From positions 34,494 to 98,493 of the forward strand of contig NZ_VDFU01000012.1 in the NCBI RefSeq assembly GCF_006152115.1: a stretch of DNA of 64,000 nt, read 5' to 3'. Made by a program: the position numbers and the translations under genes. Positions 17,643-27,854 of the stretch are shown here, one piece after another. The notes beneath the pieces were generated by a model, which did no database searches, was not told where the DNA came from, and saw only the letters and a program-made list of their open reading frames with translations. Every line of letters starts with the position of its first letter. Position 1 is the stretch's first letter. This DNA is from Rubellimicrobium rubrum. Its GTDB lineage: Bacteria > Pseudomonadota > Alphaproteobacteria > Rhodobacterales > Rhodobacteraceae.

Positions 17643-18038
17643 ATGCGCCGCTTCGTTCCCGCCGCCGTCCTGCTATCCGCCCTGGCCCTGTCAGCCTGCC
17701 AGACTCCACGCGAAAGCTGCATCAGCAGCGCCTCGCGCGAGCTTCGGACCGTAGACTCCCTCATCCGCGAGACGCAGGGCAACCTGAGCCGCGGCTATGC
17801 CATCGTCACCGAGCAGCGCATCGACGTCGATCGCAGGATCTGCGAGGTCGAGTTGGAGGACGGCACCGAGCGGCAGTACTTCTGCGACGATACCGACGTC
17901 ATCGACGTGGAACGCCCGGTCGCCATCGACCTGAGTGCCGAGCAGGCCAAGCTTGACAGCCTGCTCGAACGACGCGTGTCCCTGGCGGCCGAGCGCGAGG
18001 CCCGAGTGCAGGCCTGCGTCGCCACCTACCCGGAGTAG
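17643..18038 (+). CDS. Small putative lipoprotein, unknown function
   Basis: 131 residues with a basic start (MRR), a hydrophobic core and a lipobox ending LSAC at Cys19, so it is probably exported and lipidated. The mature part has five further cysteines (in SCIS, RRIC, YFCDD and QACVA) and a charged helical C-terminus. AAGGAG sits nine bases before the ATG. It stands divergent from hemF and convergent with the RsmC-like gene. No function can be assigned. Confidence 0.75.
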   Translation: MRRFVPAAVLLSALALSACQTPRESCISSASRELRTVDSLIRETQGNLSRGYAIVTEQRIDVDRRICEVELEDGTERQYFCDDTDVIDVERPVAIDLSAEQAKLDSLLERRVSLAAEREARVQACVATYPE

Positions 18039-18048
18039 CAGGGCCCGA

Positions 18049-19071
18049 TCAGCGGCGGCCCCGTGTCACCGTCCGGCCACTGGACCGCGGCGGCGGCCCA
18101 GGCCGCGCCTTCACGGGTTGCGCCGCGTGCAGCAGCTTGAAGCCTGCGTTGCCGCCGATCTCCTGCACGTTGCGGAACAACTCGGCCAGCGCGGCCTCGT
18201 AAGGCAGGTGCCGGTTGGCCACGAGCCAGAGTTGCCCCGACGGCGTGAGCGCCTTGGCCGCCGCCTGGATGAAGGCCAGGCCCAGTTCCGGTTCCGGCCG
18301 CCGCCCGACATGGAAGGGCGGGTTCATCACGATCCCATCATAGGGCCCGCGCACCCCGTGTCGGGCGTCCTCCCACAGGAACCGCGCCCGTTCGTCTTTG
18401 ACGTTGAGCCGCGCGCAATCCAGCGCGAGCCGTTCGGCCTCGATCAGGTCCAGGCTTTCCACGCCGTCGCGCGCCAGCGCGGCCAACGCCAGAACTCCGA
18501 TCCCGGCCCCAAAATCCGCCATGCGACGAGGCAGCTTGGGCGGCAGCGCCTCGGTCAGCATGAGCGAGGCCCGGTCCGCGCCATCGGCGCTGAACACGCC
18601 CGGCTGCGAGAACAGGCCATCCGGCCCCTGAACCGGCCCCTCCAGAGCCCAGTCCTCAAAGCCCGGCCCGCCCTGGAACCAGAACAGCCGCCCATGCCCT
18701 TGGGTCAGGCCTTCCACGTCCCCGCGCTTCGCCCGCACGTCGCGCCAAAGCGCGTCCACGCCGTCGGTTCGCTGCCCGTCCACGACGACCAGGGAGGCCA
18801 GCCGCGCGGCCTCGGCGATCAGAGCCCGCGCCAGCGCCTTGGAGCGCGGCACGCAGACGACAACGGCCGGGGCGGGCTCGCCCTCATCGACCACGCGGTA
18901 GCCCGCGCCGGCCCAGGCATCCCGGTCCGGGCGGAACGTGTGCTGGATGGTGATCCCTTCGCGCGGCAGCGCGGACAGGTCCATGGCCGCGGGGGGCCGC
19001 AGGACGAGCAGGTCGCCCTCGGGCAGCGAAAGGCCCTCCTCGAGGGCCGTGGCGAGTCGTGAACGGGGCAT
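18049..19071 (-). CDS. RsmC-like class I SAM methyltransferase (16S rRNA guanine N2)
   Basis: 340 residues with the duplicated RsmC/RlmG layout: a degenerate N-terminal methyltransferase-like half (1-150) and an active C-terminal half with ADFGAGIGVLAL (SAM-binding loop, about 185) and the NPPFH catalytic motif (about 250) typical of exocyclic-amino guanine methyltransferases. The likely product is N2-methylguanosine in 16S rRNA (position 1207 in E. coli), but the precise target is inferred from the family. The basic tail (GRTVTRGRR) is unremarkable for an RNA-binding enzyme. It is 18 bp downstream of clpS on the same strand. Confidence 0.8.
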   Translation of the reverse strand: MPRSRLATALEEGLSLPEGDLLVLRPPAAMDLSALPREGITIQHTFRPDRDAWAGAGYRVVDEGEPAPAVVVCVPRSKALARALIAEAARLASLVVVDGQRTDGVDALWRDVRAKRGDVEGLTQGHGRLFWFQGGPGFEDWALEGPVQGPDGLFSQPGVFSADGADRASLMLTEALPPKLPRRMADFGAGIGVLALAALARDGVESLDLIEAERLALDCARLNVKDERARFLWEDARHGVRGPYDGIVMNPPFHVGRRPEPELGLAFIQAAAKALTPSGQLWLVANRHLPYEAALAELFRNVQEIGGNAGFKLLHAAQPVKARPGPPPRSSGRTVTRGRR

Positions 19072-19089
19072 GAGGTCGGGCCGGGGCCC

Positions 19090-19437
19090 TTATTCCTTTT
19101 CCATGGTGCATTGCAGCGGATGCTGGTGCCGCTGCGCGAAGTCCATGACCAGGGCGACCTTGGTCTCCGCGATCTCGTAGGAATAGACGCCCACCACGGC
19201 CAGGCCCTTCTTGTGGACCATCAGCATCAGGTCGAAGGCCTGGGCATGGCTCATGCCGAAGAACCGCTCCAGCACATGGACCACGAACTCCATGGGCGTG
19301 TAATCGTCATTGAGGATCAGCACCTTGTAAAGGGGCGGACGCTGCGTCTTGGTTCGCGTCTCGAGCTTTACGCCCGTGCCGCCGTCCTGATCCTGGCCGG
19401 GCCCGCCGGCCATGATATGAGCTTGACCCGTGATCAT
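19090..19437 (-). CDS. clpS: ATP-dependent Clp protease adaptor ClpS
   Basis: 115 residues. ClpS delivers N-degron substrates to ClpAP. The core shows [20 protein letters not shown] (contains the NDDYTPM N-degron pocket residues), the helix with VLERFF, and the [18 protein letters not shown] segment. The first ~30 residues are a disordered Gly/Gln-rich extension, and a Met eight codons in could be the true start. It is encoded just upstream of the RsmC-like gene and divergent from a HAD phosphatase gene. Confidence 0.95.
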   Translation of the reverse strand: MITGQAHIMAGGPGQDQDGGTGVKLETRTKTQRPPLYKVLILNDDYTPMEFVVHVLERFFGMSHAQAFDLMLMVHKKGLAVVGVYSYEIAETKVALVMDFAQRHQHPLQCTMEKE

Positions 19438-19527
19438 GGGGAGGCTGCCGACCTATCGAGAATGGAATTTCGCACCGCGTGTATATAAGGCCAGAACGCG
19501 CACAAGAAAAGACACGAGGGAGCACCG

Positions 19528-20226
19528 ATGCCGTCCTGGACCATCGGATTCGACGCGGACGACACGCTTTGGCACAATGAACGCTACTTCCGCCTGACGG
19601 AGGACCGCTTCGCCGAACTGCTGTCCGAGCATATGGAGGGCACCGACCTGCCGGCCCGCCTGCTGGAGGCCGAGCGGCGGAACCTCGGGATCTATGGCTT
19701 CGGAATCAAGGGGTTCGTGCTGTCCATGATCGAGACCGCCATCGAGGCGACCTCTGGCCGGGTGCCCGCCAGCGTCATCGCCGAGATCCTGGCGATGGGG
19801 CGCGACATGCTGGCGCATCCCATCGACCTGCTCCCCCATGCCCGCGAGGCCGTCGAAGCCGCCGCGCAGGAGGGGGAGGTGGTGCTCATCACCAAGGGCG
19901 ACCTCCTCGACCAGGAACGCAAGCTGGCGCAGTCGGGCCTGGGCGAGATGTTCGACGCCGTGGAAATCGTGAGCGACAAGACCCCCGCCACCTATCTGCG
20001 GATCTTTGCACGGCACGGGGCGCGGCATTCCATGATGATCGGCAACTCGCTCAAGTCGGATGTCATTCCGGCGCTGGCGGCCGGCGCCTGGGGGGTGCAT
20101 GTGCCGCATGGCACCACCTGGGCACTCGAAGTGGCCGAGCCCCCGCAGGAGCACCCCCGATTCCGCGAGATTAGGTCCCTGGCCGAGTTGCCAAGCCTCC
20201 TTGGGCAACTTGGCGGCCACCCCTGA
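19528..20226 (+). CDS. HAD-family hydrolase
   Basis: 232 residues. Motif I is DADDT (in IGFDADDTLWHN), motif II lies in VVLITKGD, and the motif III/IV region is MIGNSLKSDV. These define a HAD phosphatase with a helical cap, often annotated as phosphoglycolate phosphatase-like, but the substrate is unknown. GAGGGAG precedes the ATG. The gene is divergent from clpS (90 bp) and is followed by a 244-bp gap before the DD-carboxypeptidase gene, in which nothing distinct was seen. Confidence 0.85.
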   Translation: MPSWTIGFDADDTLWHNERYFRLTEDRFAELLSEHMEGTDLPARLLEAERRNLGIYGFGIKGFVLSMIETAIEATSGRVPASVIAEILAMGRDMLAHPIDLLPHAREAVEAAAQEGEVVLITKGDLLDQERKLAQSGLGEMFDAVEIVSDKTPATYLRIFARHGARHSMMIGNSLKSDVIPALAAGAWGVHVPHGTTWALEVAEPPQEHPRFREIRSLAELPSLLGQLGGHP

Positions 20227-20470
20227 GGCAGCGCGGCCACAGGTGACATTCCTTTTCACCGGGAGGATCGGTCGCGCGCCGGCCCGGACCCCGCCCCTAG
20301 TGGGAGTCGCGCGCGCCGAGCGCAACAGCTTGTGCAAAATATTGCGTGAGCCATTCCGGCCCCTTGCGCAAGACGCTTTTTCCGCACGCCGCCGCATGCT
20401 ATTGTTCACGAACATAAGAGGTGGACGGGCATGCATCCGTCCCCCAGGGGCTGAAAAAGGGGCAGAGACC

Positions 20471-21880
20471 ATGGGCAGTCGTTTCGGGCGGTCAGCCTGG
20501 CTGGCGTTCATCATACTTGCGCATGTTCTGGGCGCCGCCGCGGCCAAGGCCGCGCCGTTCGCGGCGTTCGTGATGGACGCGCGAACAGGCCAGATCTTCT
20601 ACGAAGAGAATGCGGAAACCCCGCTGCACCCGGCCTCTCTCACCAAGATGATGACGCTCTACCTCGCCTTCCAGGCGATCCAGCAGGGCGAGATCACCCT
20701 CGACACCGAGGTACGCATCCCCGCCGACGCCGCCGACGAGCCGCCCTCGCGCCTGGGTCTGCGCGAAGGGCAGACGATCCGGATGCGCTACCTGCTCCGC
20801 GCCGCCGCCGTGAAGTCCGCCAACGACGCCGCCATGGCCATCGGCTATGCCCTGGGCGGCTCGCGCGAGGGCTTCGCCGCCCGCATGAACGCTATGGCGC
20901 AGGCCATGGGCATGAACCAGACCCACTTCATGAACGCGAACGGGCTGACCCAGGACGGCCATTATTCGACCGCCCGGGACATGAGCATCCTGGGCCGCCA
21001 CCTCGTCTATGACTTCCCCCAGTATTACAACCTGTTCTCCCGCCGCAGCGCCGATGCGGGCATGGCCCAGGTGAACAACACCAACCGCCGGTTCCTCGAC
21101 GCCTATGAGGGCGCGGACGGCATCAAGACCGGGTTCACCAACGCGGCCGGCTACAACCTCACCGCATCGGCCCAGCGCGGCGACGTGCGCATCATCGCGA
21201 CCGTCTTCGGCGGCACCTCCACCGCCGACCGCAACGCCCGCGTGAGCCGCCTTCTCGACCTCGGCTTCGCCCATGCCCCGGCCGGCGCCCAGGTCGTGAT
21301 GGTCGATCCGCCTGTCATCACCGCCAGCGACGTGACCGCGGTCGCGGCCAACACCAACGCCGCACCGACGATGCCCGCCCCTGTCGAAGGCGCCCGCGTG
21401 AGCGGCCCGATCGAGACTTCGCTGCGTCCCCAGCCACGTCCAGGCTCCACGGTGGTGGCCTTTGCTTCGGCGGTGAAGGAGGAGGAGATCGAGGGTGCTC
21501 TGGCCGAGGCCCTGGCCATGCCCCAGCCCGTCTCGGACCTGCCGGCCGAGATCATCATGACCGCCGCCGCCATCAGGCCCGAAGCCGCTCCGCTGCTGGA
21601 GCCCGAGCCCGAGGTCGTGACCCGGCTGTCCACCTCTGGCGGGTCGCTCTGGGGCATCAACCTGGGCAGCTTTCCGTCGCGCGATTCGGCCGAGCGGGCG
21701 CTGATCCGCGTGGCCCTGGCCGAGTCCACCACGCTTGACGGTGGTCTCCGCCGGGTGATCCAGCGCTCGGGCGGCTTCGACGCCAACGTCATCGGCCTGA
21801 CCCGCGACGAGGCCGACCTCGCCTGCCGCCGGCTGCAGGCGCGGGGCACCACCTGCTTCATGGTCGGCACCGAGGAGTGA
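20471..21880 (+). CDS. D-alanyl-D-alanine carboxypeptidase with C-terminal SPOR domain
   Basis: 469 residues from the ATG at 20471, which starts a clear signal peptide (about 1-27, ending AKA); the frame is open further upstream but without a sensible start. Serine peptidase S11 motifs are all present: SLTK at 56-59, SAN at 116-118 and KTG at 219-221. It trims the terminal D-Ala from peptidoglycan stem peptides in the periplasm. A Pro/Ala/Val-rich linker follows, and the last ~75 residues (from WGINLGSF) look like a SPOR domain, which binds denuded glycans at the division septum. A strong hairpin terminator follows. Confidence 0.93.
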   Translation: MGSRFGRSAWLAFIILAHVLGAAAAKAAPFAAFVMDARTGQIFYEENAETPLHPASLTKMMTLYLAFQAIQQGEITLDTEVRIPADAADEPPSRLGLREGQTIRMRYLLRAAAVKSANDAAMAIGYALGGSREGFAARMNAMAQAMGMNQTHFMNANGLTQDGHYSTARDMSILGRHLVYDFPQYYNLFSRRSADAGMAQVNNTNRRFLDAYEGADGIKTGFTNAAGYNLTASAQRGDVRIIATVFGGTSTADRNARVSRLLDLGFAHAPAGAQVVMVDPPVITASDVTAVAANTNAAPTMPAPVEGARVSGPIETSLRPQPRPGSTVVAFASAVKEEEIEGALAEALAMPQPVSDLPAEIIMTAAAIRPEAAPLLEPEPEVVTRLSTSGGSLWGINLGSFPSRDSAERALIRVALAESTTLDGGLRRVIQRSGGFDANVIGLTRDEADLACRRLQARGTTCFMVGTEE

Positions 21881-21925
21881 GAAGGCGCCCGGACCGTCCG
21901 GGCTTGCCAAGCGTCCAACGGATCA

Positions 21926-21947
21926 AAGGGGGCCTGCGGGCCCCCTT
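21926..21947. terminator. Bidirectional hairpin between convergent genes
   Basis: Perfect 9-bp inverted repeat AAGGGGGCC/GGCCCCCTT with a TGCG loop. It lies between the stop of the DD-carboxypeptidase gene and the stop of the convergent yejF. The A/T ends give short T-rich flanks in both directions, so it probably ends both transcripts. Confidence 0.75.
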
Positions 21948-21949
21948 CC

Positions 21950-23581
21950 CTATTCCGCGGCTTGCACGACCGGAAAAGCCGCTGCCATCAGCGTGCGGGT
22001 ATAGTCGGTCCGGGGGCTGCCAAAGACCTCGACCGCCGGCCCCGCCTCCACCACGTCGCCGTCCTTCATGACCATCACGCGGTGCGCCATGGCGCGGATC
22101 ACCTTGAGGTCATGGCTGATGAACAGGAACGCGAGCCCGTGCTTCTGCTGCAGCCCCCGCAGGAGCTGAACGATCTGGACCTGCACCGTCATGTCGAGAG
22201 CGGAGGTCGGCTCGTCCAGGACCATCAGGCGCGGCTTCAGGATCAGGGCCCGCGCGATGGCGATGCGCTGGCGCTGCCCGCCCGAGAATTCGTGCGGGTA
22301 GCGATCCATGGTGGCGGGGTCGAGGCCGACCTCGCGCATGACCTCGGTGACCATCTCGCGCCGGTTCCGGCCCGGTTCCATCCCATGGACGCCAAGCCCC
22401 TCGGCGATGATCTCGCCCACCGTCATCCGGGGGCTCAGCGATCCGAAGGGGTCTTGGAAGACGATCTGCATCTCGCGGCGGAGGGGACGCATGTCGCGCT
22501 GGCCTAGCCCCTCGATGTTGCGCCCCAGGAACACGATGCGCCCATCCGTGGCCGGCAGGAGCCGCATCACGGCCAGCGCCAGCGTGGTCTTGCCCGACCC
22601 CGACTCGCCCACGATGCCCAGCGTCTCGCCGGCCCGGACGCTCAGGCTCGCGTCGTTCACCGCCTTGACGTGGCCCACGGTCCGGCGGAGCAGCCCGCGC
22701 TGGATCGGAAACCAGACCCGAAGGTTGCGGGTCTCGGCCACCGTCTCGGCGTTGGCGACGACAGGGGCCGGCAACCCCGTCTGTTCGGCCGCCAGCAGCT
22801 TACGGGTGTAGGGATGCTGGGGATTGGCGAACAGTTGCGCCGCCGGTCCCTGCTCCACGATCAGCCCGCCCTGCATGACGCAGACCCGGTCGGCGATCTT
22901 GCGGACGATGCTCAGGTCATGGGTGATGAACAGCATCGACAGCTTCTCGTCGCGCTTCAGATCGGCGAGCAGATCAAGGATCTGGGCCTGGATCGTCACA
23001 TCGAGAGCGGTCGTGGGCTCGTCCGCGATCAGCAGCTCGGGCCCGTTGGCCAGCGCCATGGCGATCATGACGCGCTGCCGCTGCCCGCCCGACAACTGGT
23101 GCGGATAGGCGCCCAACCGGTCCTCGGGGTTGCGGATGCCCACGCGGGTCAGCAGGTCCACGATCCGCGCCCGCACGGCGTCGCCCCGCAGCCCTTGGTG
23201 AAGCTCGATGGACTCGCGCAGCTGCCGCTCGATGGTGTGGAGCGGGTTGAGGGAGGTCATCGGCTCTTGGAAGATGAAGCTGATGTCGTTGCCCCGCACC
23301 CGCCGCAACTCGCGCTCGGGCGCGCCGACCATCTCGCGGCCCTCGTAGCGGACCGACCCCTCGACCCGGGCGTTGTCCCCCAGAAGCTGCACCGTGGACA
23401 GCGCGGTGACGGACTTGCCCGACCCCGACTCTCCCACCAGGGCGACAGTTTCGCCCCGGTTGACGGCAAAGCTCACGCCCTTGACGGCATGGACGAGTCC
23501 GCCGTCCTGGGCAAAGCGCACATGGAGGTCGGCGACCTGAAGGACGGGCTCGCCCACGGGTCCGCGCGTCGGCGCATTCAT
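21950..23581 (-). CDS. yejF: Oligopeptide/microcin C-type ABC transporter, duplicated ATP-binding protein
   Basis: 543 residues from the ATG at 23581, which overlaps the end of yejE by 4 bp (ATGA). Two ABC cassettes are fused: Walker A GESGSGKS with signature LSGGQRQRV in the first half, and Walker A GESGSGKT with signature FSGGQRQRI in the second. Each cassette also has a Walker B with DEPT and a C-terminal oligopeptide-transporter extension (QHPYTRKLL). YejF energises import of peptides by YejABE at the inner membrane. It is the last gene of a four-gene operon ending at the hairpin near 21940. Confidence 0.93.
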   Translation of the reverse strand: MNAPTRGPVGEPVLQVADLHVRFAQDGGLVHAVKGVSFAVNRGETVALVGESGSGKSVTALSTVQLLGDNARVEGSVRYEGREMVGAPERELRRVRGNDISFIFQEPMTSLNPLHTIERQLRESIELHQGLRGDAVRARIVDLLTRVGIRNPEDRLGAYPHQLSGGQRQRVMIAMALANGPELLIADEPTTALDVTIQAQILDLLADLKRDEKLSMLFITHDLSIVRKIADRVCVMQGGLIVEQGPAAQLFANPQHPYTRKLLAAEQTGLPAPVVANAETVAETRNLRVWFPIQRGLLRRTVGHVKAVNDASLSVRAGETLGIVGESGSGKTTLALAVMRLLPATDGRIVFLGRNIEGLGQRDMRPLRREMQIVFQDPFGSLSPRMTVGEIIAEGLGVHGMEPGRNRREMVTEVMREVGLDPATMDRYPHEFSGGQRQRIAIARALILKPRLMVLDEPTSALDMTVQVQIVQLLRGLQQKHGLAFLFISHDLKVIRAMAHRVMVMKDGDVVEAGPAVEVFGSPRTDYTRTLMAAAFPVVQAAE

Positions 23582-24813
23582 CGGAACGTCTTTCTGGGGT
23601 CGAAGGCGTCGCGCACGCCTTCGAAGATGAAGACCAGGAGCGCCAGCATGATCGCAAACGTGAAGAAGGCCGTGAAGCCGAGCCACGGCGCCTGCAGGTT
23701 CTGCTTGGCCTGCAGCGACAACTCGCCCAGCGACGGCGCCGAGGACGGCAGCCCGTAGCCCAGGAAGTCGAGGCCCGCGAGCGTCCCGATGGCCCCGGTC
23801 ACGAGGAAGGGCAGCATCGTCACCGTCGCGACCATGGCGTTGGGCAGCAGGTGCCGGAACATGATCGTGCCGTTCGACACGCCCAAGGCCCGCGCCGCGC
23901 GCACGTATTCGAAGTTGCGCGCCCGCAGGAACTCGGCCCGCACGACGCCGACCAGAGCGGGCCAGCCGAACAGGATGGTGAGTCCCACGAGCAGCCAAAA
24001 GCTTCGCCCCAGGATCGCGAAGACGATGATGATCACGTACAACGACGGCGTCCCGGACCAGATCTCGATGACCCGCTGGAAGATCAGGTCCGTCCAACCC
24101 CCGAAGAACCCCTGGAGCGCCCCCGCCACGATCCCGATAAGCGAGGCCGCAACCGTCACCATCAGCGCAAAGGCCACGGACAGGCGGAAGCCGTAGATGA
24201 CCCGCGCCAGCACGTCGCGCTTGGTATCGTCGGTCCCGAGCCAGTTGTATTGGTCGGGCGGAGAGGGCGCGACGCCCCGCACGTCCACGATGGTGTCGTA
24301 GCTATAGGGAATGAGCGGCCAGATCATCCAGCCTTTCTGGAACTCGGGGTCCTGGATCGTGCCCGCCCGCGCCTGCTCGATGAACCCGTCCGGGTCGTCG
24401 AAGCAGTCCACGAGTCCACCCGTCTCGATCAGGCAGCGGACCTCGGGGTCGGTGTAGGCGGCCTCGGACGGGAAGTCGCCGCCATAGGCCTGCTCGCTGT
24501 AGAAGGAAAAGATCGGCATCCGCAGCTCGCCCCGGTAGCTCACCAGGATGGGCCGGTCGTTGGCCACGAACTCGGCGAAGAGCGAGATCAGGAACAGGAC
24601 CGAGAAGACCACGAGCGACCAGAAGGCCCGCCCGTTGCGCCGGAAGTTGCGCCAGCGGCGCTGGTTCAGGGGCGACAGCCAGGGCCGGCGCGCAGGCGCG
24701 AGGGGTGCTGTGCGCAGCGGCTCGGACAACGGCTCCACGGGCGCGGGCGCCTGCCCCGGCATAGGTTCGGGGATCAGCGGCGGCTGGATGGTGGGTCGGG
24801 CGGCGTCGGTCAT
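23578..24813 (-). CDS. yejE: ABC transporter permease, YejE-type
   Basis: 411 residues. A Pro-rich cytoplasmic N-terminus (1-55) precedes the first membrane helix, a large periplasmic insert, and the five-helix DppC-like core with the EAA-like loop (RAARALGVSN followed by MFRHLLPNA). YejE and YejB form the channel. The long insert with FYSEQAYGGD is typical of YejE and of microcin C transporter permeases. It lies 3 bp after yejB and overlaps yejF by 4 bp. Confidence 0.93.
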   Translation of the reverse strand: MTDAARPTIQPPLIPEPMPGQAPAPVEPLSEPLRTAPLAPARRPWLSPLNQRRWRNFRRNGRAFWSLVVFSVLFLISLFAEFVANDRPILVSYRGELRMPIFSFYSEQAYGGDFPSEAAYTDPEVRCLIETGGLVDCFDDPDGFIEQARAGTIQDPEFQKGWMIWPLIPYSYDTIVDVRGVAPSPPDQYNWLGTDDTKRDVLARVIYGFRLSVAFALMVTVAASLIGIVAGALQGFFGGWTDLIFQRVIEIWSGTPSLYVIIIVFAILGRSFWLLVGLTILFGWPALVGVVRAEFLRARNFEYVRAARALGVSNGTIMFRHLLPNAMVATVTMLPFLVTGAIGTLAGLDFLGYGLPSSAPSLGELSLQAKQNLQAPWLGFTAFFTFAIMLALLVFIFEGVRDAFDPRKTFR

Positions 24814-24816
24814 GTC

Positions 24817-25899
24817 TCAGCCCCGGCTTTCGAAGTCGATCCGCGGATCCACGAGGACGTAGGTGATGTCCGAGATGATCCCGATGATGAGGCCCAGGAG
24901 CGAAAAGGCGAACAGCGTGCCGAAGACGATGGGGTAGTCCCGCGCCACCGCCGCCTCGAACCCCAGCCGCCCGAGCCCGTCCAGCGAAAACAGCGTCTCG
25001 ATGATGAGGGAGCCCCCGAAGAACACGCCGATGAACAGCGCCGGAAAGCCCGCGATCACGATCAGCATGGCGTTGCGAAAGACGTGGCCGTAGAGCACGC
25101 GGCTTTCCGTCAGTCCCTTGGCGCGCGCCGTCATGACGTACTGCTTCTTGATCTCGTCGAGGAAGCTGTTCTTGGTCAGCAGCGTCAGCGTCGCAAAGGC
25201 CGAGATGGTCGAGGCCAGCACCGGCAGCGCGATGTGCCAGAAGTAGTCCAACACCTTGCCGATCAGCGACAACTCCTCCCAGTTGTCCGAGGTGAGGCCC
25301 CGGAGCGGGAAGATCCGCCAGTACGACCCCCCCGCGAACAGCACGATCAGCAGGATCGCGAACAGGAAGCCCGGAATGGCATAGCCCACGATGATGGCTC
25401 CGCTCGTCCAGGTGTCGAAGCTGGACCCGTCACGGACCGCCTTGCGGATGCCCAGCGGAATCGAGACCAAATAAGCGATCAGCGTGGACCACAGCCCGAG
25501 CGTGATGGACACGGGCATCTTTTCCAGCACCAGGTTCACCACCGTCTCCGACCGGAACCAGGACTCGCCAAAGTCGAAGCGGATATAGTCCCACATCATC
25601 GACAGGAACCGCTCCAGCGGCGGCTTGTCGAAACCGAACTGCTGTTCAAGCTGGGCGATGAACTCGGGCGGCAGACCCCGCGCGCCGACATAGCCGCTGT
25701 CCTCGCCTCCGCCTGCCTCCTCGATCTCGCTGCCCCCGCCCGAGATGTTCTCGAACACGTCGCCCCGCCCCTCGATCTCGGCGATGATCTGCTCGATCGG
25801 GCCGCCGGGGACGAACTGCACGAGGACGAAGTTGATGATCATGATCCCGAGCAGCGTCGGGATCACGAGCAGGAGACGGCGGAGGATGTAGGCGCCCAA
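24817..25899 (-). CDS. yejB: ABC transporter permease, YejB-type
   Basis: 360 residues, six predicted membrane helices, DppB-like. The start is a TTG at 25899 preceded by AGGA, since the protein begins with the family N-terminus [10 protein letters not shown]. The periplasmic insert after helix 1 carries the Gly/Glu-rich segment ([11 protein letters not shown]), and the EAA loop ([21 protein letters not shown]) contacts YejF. It pairs with YejE for peptide uptake and is 17 bp downstream of yejA. Confidence 0.93.
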   Translation of the reverse strand: MGAYILRRLLLVIPTLLGIMIINFVLVQFVPGGPIEQIIAEIEGRGDVFENISGGGSEIEEAGGGEDSGYVGARGLPPEFIAQLEQQFGFDKPPLERFLSMMWDYIRFDFGESWFRSETVVNLVLEKMPVSITLGLWSTLIAYLVSIPLGIRKAVRDGSSFDTWTSGAIIVGYAIPGFLFAILLIVLFAGGSYWRIFPLRGLTSDNWEELSLIGKVLDYFWHIALPVLASTISAFATLTLLTKNSFLDEIKKQYVMTARAKGLTESRVLYGHVFRNAMLIVIAGFPALFIGVFFGGSLIIETLFSLDGLGRLGFEAAVARDYPIVFGTLFAFSLLGLIIGIISDITYVLVDPRIDFESRG

Positions 25900-25916
25900 G
25901 GATTCCTGGCCTTACC

Positions 25917-27854
25917 TTACTGGAACGCGCCGGCGGTGCGCAGCGCCTCGGCCTTGTCGGCGTTGTACCACCAGAAGTCGAGATAGCCCAGATCATAGGG
26001 CGGGAGCGTCTCGGGATGCTCGAACATGTCGTAATAGGCGACGGTGTAGGAGGCCTTGTACCACTGCGGCACCCAGAACCGCTTGGCCCGCAGCACGCGG
26101 TCGAGCGCATTGACCGCCGTCACCATCGTCTCGCGCGTGTCGGCTGCGACGGCTATCGCGATCAGCCGATCCACTGCCGGGTCCTGCAGACCCATGAGGT
26201 TGCGGTTGCTCTCGGCCGCGCTTTCGGACCCGAACCACTGCTCCAGGCCCGTGGACGGCTCCAGGCTCATCTGGAAGCCCCAGGCCGTCATGTCGAAGTC
26301 GCTCTCGTCGCGCCGCTGCGTCATCTGCGCCGGATCCACGCGGTCGAGCCGGGCATTCACGCCGATCCTCTGCAGGTTCTCCACATAAGGGTTGATGACG
26401 CGATCGAAGGTGGGCGAGTCCTCGAGGATCACCACGTCTAGGGTCTGCCCGTCTTTGCGGCGCACCCCATCATCGCCCACGATCCAGCCGGCTTCGTCGA
26501 GAAGCTGAGACGCCTGCCGGATATTGCCGCGGTCGGCCTGCCGCTCGGGGCTGGAGACCGGGGGCACGACCGCTTCCTCGGTCAGGATCGATGCATCGAG
26601 CAGCCCCTCGTCCACCAGCGGCTGCAACAGCGCGACCTCCCCTTCCGAGGGGGCTCCCTGCGCCATCAGCTCGGATTCGTTCCAAAACCCGACAGTCCGG
26701 GTGTACAGGTCGTAGAACAGCGTCTCGTTCGACCATTCGAAGTTGAACATCAGGCCTAGCGCCTCGCGGACCCGGGGGTCCTGGAACGTCTCGCGGCGCA
26801 GGTTGAAGACGAAGGATTGCGCGACCGGCAGGCCGCCGTTGGGAAGCTCGCCCTTGAACACCCAGCCCTGCTCCAGAGCCGGAAAATTGTACCCCGTCGC
26901 CCAGAGGAGCGAGGAGTTCTCCACGCGGAAGGTGTATTCCCCGGCCTTGAACGCCTCGAAGGCGACGTTCGAGTCGGCGAAGTACTCGACCCGGATGCGG
27001 TCGAAATTGTTGCGACCGACATTGATCGGCAGGTTCTTCCCCCAGTAATCGGGGTTGCGTCCGATGAGGATGCGGCGGCTGAAGTCGAAGTTCTCGACCA
27101 TATAGGGCCCCGAGCCCAGCAACGGTTGGTCGCTCGGTTCATCGAGCCGCTGGCCCGTTTCCTCGAACCAGGCCTTGGAGAGGACCGACAGCCCCCCCGC
27201 AAGCCCGATCCGGTCACGCATCGGCGCATCATCCGCAAAGGTGAACCGGATGCGGTGGGGATCGAGGACCTCGACGTTCGAGACCATCCCTCCCGCCGCA
27301 AGGCGATAGGACTCCAGCCCCTGCTCCATGAACAGGTCGTGCGAGAACTTCACGTCCTCGGCCGTCAGCGGCGAGCCATCCGCGAAGCGCGCCTCGGGCC
27401 GCAGGGTGAAGATCACCCAGGACAGGTCCTCGGGGTATTCCATGGACGAGCAGATCAGGCAGTAAAGCGATGTCGGGTCGTCCGCCGTGGAGGTCAGGAT
27501 CGACTCGACGCCGTAGGCGCCGTAAGCCGTCGCGCCGCCCGCGATGGTGAACGGGTTGAAGCTGTCAAAGGTCCCCTCGGCCGCGATGGCGATCTCGCCG
27601 CCTTTGGGCGCGTCGGGGTTGACGTAATCCAGCACGAAATCAGGCTCGGGGTACTTCAGCTCCCCGAAGAAGTTGTACCCATGCGACACGATCGTCCCGC
27701 CTTCGCCCGGAGCGGTGGCCGCAGCCTCGGTGGGGGCGGCCTCCTGCGAGCGCGCCTCATGGGCCCAGAGAGCCCCGGCCAAGGCCAGCAGGCTCAGCAC
27801 GAGCCGCGGCGCCGGGGCGGGCCGCGTCAGGGCGAGGGTCCGGGTCTGGGGCAT
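25917..27854 (-). CDS. yejA: Extracellular solute-binding protein family 5, YejA-type
   Basis: 645 residues with a signal peptide (basic start, hydrophobic core about 17-31), periplasmic. The SBP family 5 fold shows FHSHSF-type equivalents: GEIAIAAEGTFDSFNPF near residue 85, LTAEDVKFSHDLF near 165, and the C-terminal WYNADKAEALR. It captures oligopeptides for YejBEF; in enterobacteria this system also takes up microcin C. It is the first operon gene, with AGGAGG before its ATG at 27854. Confidence 0.93.
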   Translation of the reverse strand: MPQTRTLALTRPAPAPRLVLSLLALAGALWAHEARSQEAAPTEAAATAPGEGGTIVSHGYNFFGELKYPEPDFVLDYVNPDAPKGGEIAIAAEGTFDSFNPFTIAGGATAYGAYGVESILTSTADDPTSLYCLICSSMEYPEDLSWVIFTLRPEARFADGSPLTAEDVKFSHDLFMEQGLESYRLAAGGMVSNVEVLDPHRIRFTFADDAPMRDRIGLAGGLSVLSKAWFEETGQRLDEPSDQPLLGSGPYMVENFDFSRRILIGRNPDYWGKNLPINVGRNNFDRIRVEYFADSNVAFEAFKAGEYTFRVENSSLLWATGYNFPALEQGWVFKGELPNGGLPVAQSFVFNLRRETFQDPRVREALGLMFNFEWSNETLFYDLYTRTVGFWNESELMAQGAPSEGEVALLQPLVDEGLLDASILTEEAVVPPVSSPERQADRGNIRQASQLLDEAGWIVGDDGVRRKDGQTLDVVILEDSPTFDRVINPYVENLQRIGVNARLDRVDPAQMTQRRDESDFDMTAWGFQMSLEPSTGLEQWFGSESAAESNRNLMGLQDPAVDRLIAIAVAADTRETMVTAVNALDRVLRAKRFWVPQWYKASYTVAYYDMFEHPETLPPYDLGYLDFWWYNADKAEALRTAGAFQ